Of a stretch of 5,085 bases of DNA, positions 1-5,085 are shown in pieces. The first letter of the stretch is position 1; every line of letters begins with the position of its first letter. The position numbers and the translations under genes were made by a program. The notes under the pieces are model-generated. The model was not told the origin of the DNA and searched no databases. It saw nothing but the letters and a program-made list of their open reading frames with translations. Location of the stretch: positions 1-5,085 of the forward strand of contig CAZIJP010000167.1 in assembly GCA_964539615.1 (NCBI GenBank), written 5' to 3'. The stretch comes from CAYRFE01 sp964539615. Lineage in GTDB: Bacteria > Macinerneyibacteriota > Macinerneyibacteria > Macinerneyibacteriales > CAYRFE01.

Positions 1-1
1 T

Positions 2-259
2 ACCGATTATCTTGATGATGTTAGCACAACCTATTACGATCCAAACATTCTCTCCTTAGAACGTTCAGAGGCAACATCTCAACTAGCAGACCCATCTGCA
101 ATTAAACATCAAATTGGAAGCGGAAGAGGAAACTCCACCACTAAGGATTGGTATTCATTTGCAGGAATTTGGATCACTTTTAAGCTTTTTAACAATTCAG
201 AGAGTTGCCCTGCTTACTTAAAATCAAAATTTAGGAGCAAACATAAATCAAAAAAATAG
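2..259 (+). CDS. PorG/DUF6089-like outer-membrane protein, C-terminal part (5' end outside window)
   Basis: An open frame enters at base 2 and ends at TAG 257-259, giving 85 residues with no start in the window. It begins TDYLDDVSTTYYDP and later has a glycine/arginine-rich turn (GSGRGN) and an amphipathic strand ending WYSFAGIWITFKL, which looks like the last beta-strand of a small barrel. A lysine/arginine-rich tail follows. From memory this resembles the C-terminal region of the DUF6089 family, which includes PorG, a type IX secretion component that associates with PorK/PorN at the outer membrane. Position supports the call: in Porphyromonas gingivalis porG lies directly before uppS and bamA, the same order as here. 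The identification rests on one third or less of the protein plus synteny, so the family is fairly likely. A true secretion role is inference, because DUF6089 proteins are not all proven PorG orthologues. Confidence 0.72.
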   Translation, partial: TDYLDDVSTTYYDPNILSLERSEATSQLADPSAIKHQIGSGRGNSTTKDWYSFAGIWITFKLFNNSESCPAYLKSKFRSKHKSKK

Positions 260-301
260 TCTACATTATAATTTTTTCAAAAATAATCCGTTACCTCAAT
301 T

Positions 302-1051
302 ATGAGTTTAAAAAATAGCATTGACAAAAATAATATTCCGAAGCACATAGCCATAATCATGGATGGGAACGGCAGGTGGGCTAAGCAACGTGAAGAAAAG
401 AGAACTTTTGGACATCATCATGGCATTAAAGCCGTTAGAGAGGTAATTGAAGGAGCTGGAGAAATTGGTGTTGGTTTTATTACTTTATATGCTTTTTCAA
501 CAGAAAACTGGAATCGTCCAAAAGATGAAGTTGATGCTATCATGTTGCTAATGGTAAACGTGATTTCTGCTGAAGCAGATGATCTTAATAAAAACAATGT
601 TAGGCTTATGGCAATTGGCGATCTAAATGCTTTGCCAGAAGAGTGTGTTACTGTTTTAAATGGTGCCATTGAAAAAACCTCAAAAAACACTGGTTTAACC
701 GTTGTTTTGGCATTAAACTACAGTGCTAAATGGGAAATTATTGAAGCCGTTAAGTCAATTGCAACCAAAGTAAAAGATCAAGAGTTAATGATTGATGGAA
801 TCACCAATGAACTATTTGACCAGCACTTATCAACTAATTTTATGCCAGACCCCGACCTCATGATCCGCACTAGTGGCGAGCAACGCTTAAGTAATTATTT
901 ACTTTGGCAGCTTGCTTATTCAGAATTATATTTTACTCCAATACTGTGGCCTGACTTTACAAAAGAGCATCTTTTTGAAGCCATTTCATACTATCAACAA
1001 AAAGAGCGTCGTTTTGGAATGACTAGCGAACAATTAATGGATAACGAATAA
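302..1051 (+). CDS. uppS: Undecaprenyl diphosphate synthase (cis-isoprenyl transferase)
   Basis: This cytoplasmic, membrane-associated enzyme adds eight isopentenyl units in cis to farnesyl diphosphate to make the C55 carrier lipid for peptidoglycan and surface glycans. The 249-residue protein is close to the roughly 250 usual for the family. Family signatures appear in order: HIAIIMDGNGRWAKQ (residues 15-29, catalytic Asp21 and the diphosphate-binding Gly-Asn-Gly-Arg), FGHHHG (36-41), LYAFSTENWNRP (62-73), and RTSGEQRLSN with WQLAYSELYF (189-211). The last block includes Arg189, Arg195 and Glu208, corresponding to the E. coli C-terminal substrate and Mg-binding residues. One small departure is NYSAKWE (139-145), where a Gly-Gly-Arg or Ser-Ser-Arg is usual. 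ATG 302 places the first signature at a normal distance from the N-terminus. No Shine-Dalgarno sequence precedes it, as is common in this phylum. It lies 42 bases after the PorG-like gene and 12 before bamA, so co-transcription is likely. Confidence 0.97.
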   Translation: MSLKNSIDKNNIPKHIAIIMDGNGRWAKQREEKRTFGHHHGIKAVREVIEGAGEIGVGFITLYAFSTENWNRPKDEVDAIMLLMVNVISAEADDLNKNNVRLMAIGDLNALPEECVTVLNGAIEKTSKNTGLTVVLALNYSAKWEIIEAVKSIATKVKDQELMIDGITNELFDQHLSTNFMPDPDLMIRTSGEQRLSNYLLWQLAYSELYFTPILWPDFTKEHLFEAISYYQQKERRFGMTSEQLMDNE

Positions 1052-1063
1052 AAAACTAAACTA

Positions 1064-3685
1064 ATGACAATTAAACATTACATCACTCTAATATTATTCA
1101 CAGTTGTTGCAACATTCACATCGTTGGCTCAAATTATTTCTACACAAGGCGACTTTGAAGTAGATTACAACAATCCCGTTGAATATGAAATTGGAGGAGT
1201 TACTGTAAGTGGCGTAAAATATTTAGATAATAATGCACTTGTAACTTTATCTGGTCTTACTGTAGGAGATAAAATTAAAATTCCTGGAGAGAAAACTTCC
1301 AAGGCAATTGAAAGACTTTGGGCGCAAGGGTTGTTTGAGTATATTAAGATTGAAGTCTCTAAAACACAAGGAAATATCATTTTTTTAAATCTTGAACTAA
1401 AAGAGCGCCCTCGCTTATCAAGATTTGCATTCTCAGGAATTAGAAAAACTGAAGCCGATGATATTCGAGAAAAAATAAAACTTACCCGTGGTGATATTGT
1501 CACCGACCATCTAATTTTAAAAACAAGTGCAATTATTCGTAATTACTTTATTGAAAAAGGATACTTAAATGCCAATGTAACCATAAAAAACGCTGTTGAC
1601 AGCACAATTGAAAATTCGATAGCATTACAAATTGACGTTAGAAAAAACCGAAAAGTAAAAGTGAATTCAATTGAGTTTGAAGGCAATAATCAGTTGGCAA
1701 AATCTACTTTAATTGGCGCAATAAAAGAGACAAAAGAAAAATTCAGATTCTATCCATTTGAAAAGATTGACACCTTTGCTCTATATTTGATTAAACATCC
1801 TTCAATCTTTAAAGAGCAAGATGTCTTATCTGTAGTTAAAGATTATTTTAGCGATAGAGTAAGGTTAACCATCTTTAAATCCTCAAAATATATCCCTGCT
1901 GACTTTGAAACTGACAAAACAACACTCGTAGAATTATATAATGAAAAAGGGTTTCGTGATGCGCGAATTATTAAAGACTCAATTGTCAAACTGCCGAATA
2001 ATGAGTTAAAACTTGTGCTAACAGTAGATGAAGGGAAAAAATTTCGGTTCAGAAATGTCACTTTTACAGGCAACACCAAATATTCTTCAAAAGAGTTGAC
2101 AAAGGTATTAAACATTAAAAAAGGAGATGTTTATAATCAAAAACAGCTTGAGAGAAACCTACAATTCAACATGGATGGATATGATGTTTATTCCATGTAT
2201 TTAGATGATGGGTATCTCTTCTTCAACGCTGTCCCAGTGGAAGTGAAAGTTGAAAACGACTCCATTGACATTGAAATCCGTATTACAGAAGGAAAACAAG
2301 CTAGAATAAATAAAATTACAATCGTTGGAAACTCGAAAACCAATGACAATGTAATTATTCGTGAAATAAGAACTGTTCCTGGGCAACTATTTAGTCGTGC
2401 TGATTTAATTCGTTCACAACGAGAGTTGGCCAACTTAAGATATTTTAATCAAGAGAAAATTGGCATCACTCCAAAACCAAACCCAGTAGACGGAACAGTT
2501 GATATTGAATTCCAAGTGGAAGAAGCATCTTCTGATCAACTAGAACTATCTGGTGGATGGGGAGCCGGTATGGTTGTAGGAACCATTGGTGTTTCATTTA
2601 ACAACTTCTCTACGAGAAACTTATTTAAAAGCAATGCTTGGCGTCCAATACCATCTGGTGATGGGCAAAAAATCAGTATTAGAGCTCAATCAAATGGTAC
2701 TTATTACCAATCGTATAGTGCATCTTTTACCGAGCCATGGCTTGGTGGAAAAAAACCAAATGCCCTTTCGGTATCTGTATATCACTCTGTTCAATCGAAT
2801 GGATTGGCAAAATCAAATGAAAAAAGACAATCTATTGATATCAATGGTGTTTCGGTTAGCTTAACCAAACGATTGAAATGGCCTGATGATTTCTTTATCT
2901 TTTCACAAGGAATTAGTTTGCAAAACTACACGTTGAATAATTATTCCTCCATCTTTACATTTAGTGATGGTTATTCAAACAATCTTAGTTTAATCTTTTC
3001 ACTTGGAAGAAACTCAGTAGATAAACCTACATACCCTACTTCGGGTTCAGATCTTAGTTTATCGTTGCAATTAACACCTCCATACTCTCTTTTCAACGGT
3101 GTTGATTACACTTCCGCTACCGATCAAGAGCGTTTTAAATGGTTGGAATATTATAAAGCAAAATTCCAAGCTTATTTTTATGTAAACCCTGTTGATAAAT
3201 TTGTGGCTAGTTTGCGTTTCAAAACAGGTTATTTAGGTTCATACAACCGCAAAGTAGGTGACTCTCCATTTGAACGATTCTACCTTGGCGGTGATGGGCT
3301 TTCTGGATTTGCTTTAGACGGTCGTGAACTTGTTGGGATGAGAGGTTACAGCAATAATTCATTAACTCCAACAGGATCAGGAACCAACTTTATTGGTGCA
3401 ACTATTTATACAAAATATACTGGAGAAATAAGATATCCAGTTTCTCTAAATCCATCCGCAACCATCTATTTGCTTTCATTTGTTGAAGCAGGTAATACGT
3501 GGGTTGATTTTAAGACGTTTAACCCCTTTAAAATGTATCGCTCTGCAGGTTTTGGAGTCCGTGTATTCTTACCAATGTTTGGTATGTTAGGATTAGATTG
3601 GGGCTATGGATTTGACGATGTTCCAAACCTTCCAGGGTCCAATAAAGGTCAGTTCCACTTCTCTATTAACTCATCTATTGACTAA
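1064..3685 (+). CDS. bamA: Outer membrane protein assembly factor BamA (Omp85/Surface Ag family)
   Basis: BamA is the outer-membrane core of the beta-barrel assembly machine. The 873-residue protein opens with a signal peptide, with probable cleavage after SLA at residue 22. The periplasmic part reads as five POTRA domains at roughly 42-114, 117-194, 198-325, 327-409 and 412-487, several with the typical 'GN' turn (EGNNQ 206-210, TGNTK 335-339, VGNSK 421-425). POTRA3 is longer than in proteobacteria, with an insert at about 222-275, which accounts for part of the excess over the 810-residue E. coli protein. The barrel runs from about 495 to the end. It contains GMRGYSNN (758-765), which corresponds to the VRGF loop-6 motif with Arg760, and a late strand GLDWGYGFDD. 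The C-terminus is FHFSINSSID and lacks the terminal aromatic residue expected of the family. ATG 1064, 12 bases after uppS, starts directly at the signal peptide. The short gap implies translation from the uppS message. Confidence 0.97.
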   Translation: MTIKHYITLILFTVVATFTSLAQIISTQGDFEVDYNNPVEYEIGGVTVSGVKYLDNNALVTLSGLTVGDKIKIPGEKTSKAIERLWAQGLFEYIKIEVSKTQGNIIFLNLELKERPRLSRFAFSGIRKTEADDIREKIKLTRGDIVTDHLILKTSAIIRNYFIEKGYLNANVTIKNAVDSTIENSIALQIDVRKNRKVKVNSIEFEGNNQLAKSTLIGAIKETKEKFRFYPFEKIDTFALYLIKHPSIFKEQDVLSVVKDYFSDRVRLTIFKSSKYIPADFETDKTTLVELYNEKGFRDARIIKDSIVKLPNNELKLVLTVDEGKKFRFRNVTFTGNTKYSSKELTKVLNIKKGDVYNQKQLERNLQFNMDGYDVYSMYLDDGYLFFNAVPVEVKVENDSIDIEIRITEGKQARINKITIVGNSKTNDNVIIREIRTVPGQLFSRADLIRSQRELANLRYFNQEKIGITPKPNPVDGTVDIEFQVEEASSDQLELSGGWGAGMVVGTIGVSFNNFSTRNLFKSNAWRPIPSGDGQKISIRAQSNGTYYQSYSASFTEPWLGGKKPNALSVSVYHSVQSNGLAKSNEKRQSIDINGVSVSLTKRLKWPDDFFIFSQGISLQNYTLNNYSSIFTFSDGYSNNLSLIFSLGRNSVDKPTYPTSGSDLSLSLQLTPPYSLFNGVDYTSATDQERFKWLEYYKAKFQAYFYVNPVDKFVASLRFKTGYLGSYNRKVGDSPFERFYLGGDGLSGFALDGRELVGMRGYSNNSLTPTGSGTNFIGATIYTKYTGEIRYPVSLNPSATIYLLSFVEAGNTWVDFKTFNPFKMYRSAGFGVRVFLPMFGMLGLDWGYGFDDVPNLPGSNKGQFHFSINSSID

Positions 3686-3734
3686 TTGGTATATTATTTG
3701 ATTGATTAACGCGCTTGTATTAAAAATTTAAAAT

Positions 3735-3740
3735 AGGAGA
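3735..3740 (+). promoter_or_regulatory. Shine-Dalgarno-like site of the first ompH
   Basis: AGGAGA lies 7 bases before ATG 3748, an ideal purine match and spacing for the 16S rRNA tail. It stands out because the other complete genes here (uppS, bamA, second ompH) have A/T-rich leaders with no such match. It supports ATG 3748 as the start. Whether Bacteroidota ribosomes use the site strongly is uncertain, since initiation in this phylum depends less on Shine-Dalgarno pairing. Confidence 0.55.
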
Positions 3741-3747
3741 TTCAAAA

Positions 3748-4323
3748 ATGAAAAAAATTATTTTATCCGTAGTTCTGTTTTTTGCTTCAGTGATTGCTGT
3801 AAATGCTCAAAAATATGCATATGTCGACACACAATACATTTTGGACAACATGCAAGAGTACAAAGATGCTCAAGCTGAGATTGATCAATTATCTATTGAA
3901 TGGCAAAAAGAGTTAGAGAAAAAATTTGGCGAAATTGATCGGATGTACAAACAATTTCAAGTAGATGCCGTGCTATTGCCAGAAGATGCAAAAAAGAAGA
4001 GAGAAGAAGCTATTATGACCGCTGAAAAAGAGGCAAAAGATTTACAAAAAAAGCGTTTTGGCAAAGATGGTGACTTATTCAAAAAACGTCAAGAGCTAAT
4101 TAAACCTATTCAAGATAAAGTTTTTAACGCCATTAATGAATATGCACGCGAAAAAAGTTATTCTTTTGTTTTTGACAAATCTGGCGCTCTCACCATTGTT
4201 TATGCGGACTCTAAACTAGATATTAGTGATGAAGTATTACAAAAATTAGGAATCACTCCACAACAAAACAATAACAACAATAATTCTACGACTAAACCTG
4301 CTCCAAAACCTGGAAAAAAATAG
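3748..4323 (+). CDS. OmpH/Skp family periplasmic chaperone, first copy
   Basis: This is a 191-residue Skp/OmpH-type holdase, a family that forms trimers in the periplasm and cages unfolded outer-membrane proteins on their way to BamA. The signal peptide ends with VNA at residues 18-20 and the mature protein starts QKYAYVDTQYILDNM, a typical OmpH N-terminal strand and helix. Residues about 37-118 are a charged, heptad-like region rich in Lys, Glu and Gln, matching the long coiled-coil arms of Skp. Residues 135-168 return to the body domain (EKSYSFVFDKSGALTIVYAD, then DISDEVLQKLGI). After this the chain becomes low complexity: six Asn at 174-179, then a Pro/Lys tail (KPAPKPGKK). ATG 3748 is supported by the signal peptide and an AGGAG site. 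The gene follows bamA after 62 bases with no terminator visible, so it is probably in the same operon. The two ompH genes are diverged paralogues, not copies of one sequence. Confidence 0.93.
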   Translation: MKKIILSVVLFFASVIAVNAQKYAYVDTQYILDNMQEYKDAQAEIDQLSIEWQKELEKKFGEIDRMYKQFQVDAVLLPEDAKKKREEAIMTAEKEAKDLQKKRFGKDGDLFKKRQELIKPIQDKVFNAINEYAREKSYSFVFDKSGALTIVYADSKLDISDEVLQKLGITPQQNNNNNNSTTKPAPKPGKK

Positions 4324-4340
4324 TAATTTATTTTAAAAAT

Positions 4341-4412
4341 CATATCTTTGCAAATTAAACAAACAAGAAAAATTAGAATGAAAAAACTTTTATTAGCCGT
4401 TATCATCTGTGG
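4341..4412 (+). repeat. Direct repeat, copy 1: promoter, leader and start of second ompH
   Basis: These 72 bases recur at 5013-5085. The only difference is one extra A in the A-run of the leader (five here at 4368-4372, six there). The match covers the TATCTTTG promoter element, the whole leader, and the first 35 coding bases of the second ompH. Before base 4341 the two copies share only a short A-run and then diverge, so the upstream boundary is sharp. The downstream boundary is unknown because copy 2 is cut by the window end. Confidence 0.95.
4343..4350 (+). promoter_or_regulatory. Bacteroidota-type promoter -7 element for the second ompH
   Basis: TATCTTTG matches the Bacteroidota housekeeping element TAnnTTTG at every fixed position and is followed by CA, a common continuation in flavobacteria. 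It lies 27 bases before ATG 4378, so a transcript starting about 7 bases downstream would have a leader of roughly 20 bases. No clear TTG -33 element is seen at the expected distance, where the sequence is the AT-rich end of the preceding gene. The element recurs unchanged in the repeat at 5015-5022. It would let the second ompH be transcribed independently of the upstream operon. Confidence 0.7.
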
Positions 4413-4932
4413 CTTTATGGTTCCGTCCATAGCTCAAGTAAAAATCAAACTAGGACATATTGATTCAATGGAACTTTTACAAGCAATGCCTGCAAGAGAT
4501 TCTGCTCAAAAAATCTTACAAGACTTCTCTAAAGTTTTAGAGACTCAACTTGTGGCCATGCAAAAAGAGATGGAGAAGAAATATCAAGAATATCAAACCA
4601 ATGGTGCAACTTGGACACAATCAATCCTTCAATTAAAGCAACAAGAGTTACAAGATCTTCAAGCACGTATTGAAGCATTTCAACAAACTGCTCAAAAAGA
4701 TTTAAAAGAGAAAGAGACTGAGTTATTGAAACCAATTATCGACAAAGCGAAAAAAGCAATTGAAGATGTTGCTAAAGAAAACGGTTACACGTATATCTTT
4801 GATTCATCAGTTGGAGTATTACTTTATAGCGAAAGTAGTGATGATATCATGGCTCTTGTTAAAAAGAAATTGAACCTTAAAGCAGTACCTGCAACCACCA
4901 CAACTACAACAACTACTACTCCAAAAAAATAG
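4378..4932 (+). CDS. OmpH/Skp family periplasmic chaperone, second copy
   Basis: This 184-residue Skp/OmpH-like chaperone is a paralogue of the gene before it. The signal peptide runs MKKLLLAVIICGF to about SIA (17-19), and the mature protein starts QVKIKLGHIDSMELLQAMP, the common OmpH opening. Residues about 42-133 are Gln/Glu/Lys-rich and suit the coiled-coil arms. Residues 134-165 (ENGYTYIFDSSVGVLLYSESSDDI) form the closing body strands. The tail has nine consecutive Thr (173-181) then PKK. The frame is open upstream to TTG 4348, but ATG 4378 is the start. TTG lies inside the promoter element, the signal peptide begins at ATG, and in the repeat copy the extra A puts a TAG stop into the same extension. 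Cys11 is not in a lipobox, so this is not a lipoprotein. A terminator follows at 4958-4982. The gene can be read from its own promoter or through from the upstream operon, as no terminator lies between the ompH genes. Confidence 0.93.
   Translation: MKKLLLAVIICGFMVPSIAQVKIKLGHIDSMELLQAMPARDSAQKILQDFSKVLETQLVAMQKEMEKKYQEYQTNGATWTQSILQLKQQELQDLQARIEAFQQTAQKDLKEKETELLKPIIDKAKKAIEDVAKENGYTYIFDSSVGVLLYSESSDDIMALVKKKLNLKAVPATTTTTTTTTPKK
4894..4920 (+). repeat. ACN trinucleotide tract coding for nine threonines
   Basis: Nine successive ACN codons (ACC, ACC, ACA, ACT, ACA, ACA, ACT, ACT, ACT) code for a poly-Thr tail at the end of the second OmpH. The mixed third bases show it is not a perfect microsatellite, but it could still change length by replication slippage in steps of one codon. 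It occupies the same place as the Asn/Pro/Lys tail of the first OmpH. Confidence 0.85.
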
Positions 4933-4957
4933 ATCTGTACTTCAAAAAATATTTTTC

Positions 4958-4982
4958 AAAAAGCGGGGCAACTCGCTTTTTT
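4958..4982 (+). terminator. Intrinsic terminator after the second ompH
   Basis: AAAAAGCGGG (4958-4967) pairs with CTCGCTTTTT (4972-4981) in a 10-pair stem with a single G-U wobble, closed by a GCAA loop of the stable GNRA class. The distal arm ends in six T (4977-4982). It begins 26 bases after the TAG of the second ompH, which fits a rho-independent terminator. The A-run at the stem base also gives some activity in the opposite direction, though nothing on the - strand needs it. It separates the second ompH from the promoter at 5015, so the next gene is a separate transcription unit. Confidence 0.88.
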
Positions 4983-5014
4983 GTGTTTTAAAGTATTGCT
5001 GTCAGAAAAAAACA

Positions 5015-5022
5015 TATCTTTG
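5015..5022 (+). promoter_or_regulatory. Bacteroidota-type promoter -7 element for the truncated third ompH-like gene
   Basis: TATCTTTG matches TAnnTTTG exactly and lies 28 bases before ATG 5051, after a strong terminator, which is where a new transcription unit would need a promoter. A TTG at 4996-4998 is a possible -33 element with a 16-base spacer, slightly shorter than usual. The upstream half therefore differs from the promoter at 4343, where no TTG is seen, so the two copies could differ in strength. Confidence 0.7.
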
Positions 5023-5050
5023 CAAATTAAACAAACAAGAAAAAATTAGA

Positions 5051-5085
5051 ATGAAAAAACTTTTATTAGCCGTTATCATCTGTGG
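5051..5085 (+). CDS. Start of a third OmpH/Skp-like gene, truncated by the window end
   Basis: ATG 5051 opens a frame of 11 full codons, MKKLLLAVIIC, plus two bases that would begin a Gly codon. It is identical over all 35 bases to the start of the second ompH at 4378 and is preceded by the same leader and promoter element. It therefore encodes the front of a signal peptide, most simply that of another OmpH/Skp chaperone. The mature part is not in the window, so the duplication could be a full gene, a diverged paralogue sharing only the signal and promoter, a remnant, or an assembly artefact. Confidence 0.6.
   Translation, partial: MKKLLLAVIIC

Larger units (their letters stand above)
5013..5085 (+). 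repeat. Direct repeat, copy 2: promoter, leader and start of a third ompH-like gene
   Basis: These 73 bases match 4341-4412 with a single one-base insertion (A-run 5040-5045 has six A, copy 1 has five). The last 45 bases (5041-5085) are an exact match. The repeat unit period is about 672 bases, the length of the second ompH plus its terminator, as a tandem duplication would give. The copy reaches the last base of the window, so its true length is unknown. Confidence 0.95.

Noticed and set aside
269..276. TAATTTTT before uppS as a promoter -7 element
   Set aside because: It misses the final G of TAnnTTTG and sits in general A/T-rich sequence with no TTG at a suitable distance. uppS is more likely read from upstream.
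418..690. 90-codon open frame on the - strand inside uppS
   Set aside because: It is a shadow of the strongly conserved uppS frame, with no recognisable motif or initiation signal.
1165..1503. 112-codon open frame on the - strand inside bamA
   Set aside because: It is antisense to the POTRA1-POTRA2 coding region, rich in Ser/Ile/Phe as expected from the complement of AT-rich coding sequence, and matches no known family.
2586..2864. 92-codon open frame on the + strand overlapping bamA in another frame
   Set aside because: It lies wholly within the bamA barrel coding region, which is intact and conserved, and has no leader or recognisable domain.
3693..3700. ATTATTTG between bamA and the first ompH as a promoter element
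   Set aside because: The TA and TTTG halves are spaced one base too far apart for TAnnTTTG, and no -33 partner fits.
4408..4410. Cys11 of the second OmpH as a lipoprotein cysteine
   Set aside because: The preceding residues are V-I-I, with no small residue at -1 as a lipobox needs, and a normal signal peptidase I site follows at residues 17-19.
4945..4956. 12-base perfect palindrome AAAAATATTTTT before the terminator
   Set aside because: It is A/T only with no room for a stable loop, and is easily explained by base composition. The adjacent GC-containing hairpin is the real terminator.
1..5085. CRISPR array, tRNA or rRNA gene, insertion sequence or phage element
   Set aside because: No spaced repeat array, no cloverleaf or rRNA-like segment, and no transposase or integrase-like frame was seen on either strand. 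The window is core envelope-biogenesis genes.

Overview
The window looks like a piece of a low-GC Bacteroidota chromosome, probably from the flavobacterial side of the phylum. Three things suggest this. The gene order is a PorG-like (DUF6089) protein, uppS, bamA, ompH, ompH. The leaders are A-rich and mostly lack a Shine-Dalgarno sequence. Two sites match the Bacteroidota promoter element TAnnTTTG exactly (TATCTTTG). Genus and species cannot be read from this sequence.

Layout, all on the + strand: (1) bases 2-259, the last 85 codons of a PorG/DUF6089-type outer-membrane-associated protein; (2) 302-1051, uppS, undecaprenyl diphosphate synthase; (3) 1064-3685, bamA, the outer-membrane beta-barrel assembly protein, starting 12 bases after uppS; (4) 3748-4323, a first OmpH/Skp-type periplasmic chaperone; (5) 4378-4932, a second OmpH/Skp-type chaperone with its own predicted promoter; (6) 4958-4982, a strong intrinsic terminator; (7) 5013-5085, a near-exact copy of the promoter, leader and first 35 coding bases of the second ompH, running off the window end. 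No gene on the - strand is supported, and no gap between genes exceeds 120 bases.

The genes form an envelope-biogenesis cluster. UppS makes the C55 lipid carrier for peptidoglycan and surface polysaccharide. BamA folds and inserts outer-membrane barrels. The OmpH/Skp chaperones hold unfolded barrel proteins in the periplasm. The PorG-like protein links the neighbourhood to the type IX secretion and gliding apparatus. This grouping is known for the phylum and is not a new system.

The least ordinary part is the 3' end. It holds a tandem repeat of the ompH2 promoter and start, which implies either a third, recently duplicated ompH or an assembly break or artefact. The indel between the two repeat copies also settles the ompH2 start codon. 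A smaller oddity is that BamA does not end in the usual terminal aromatic residue.
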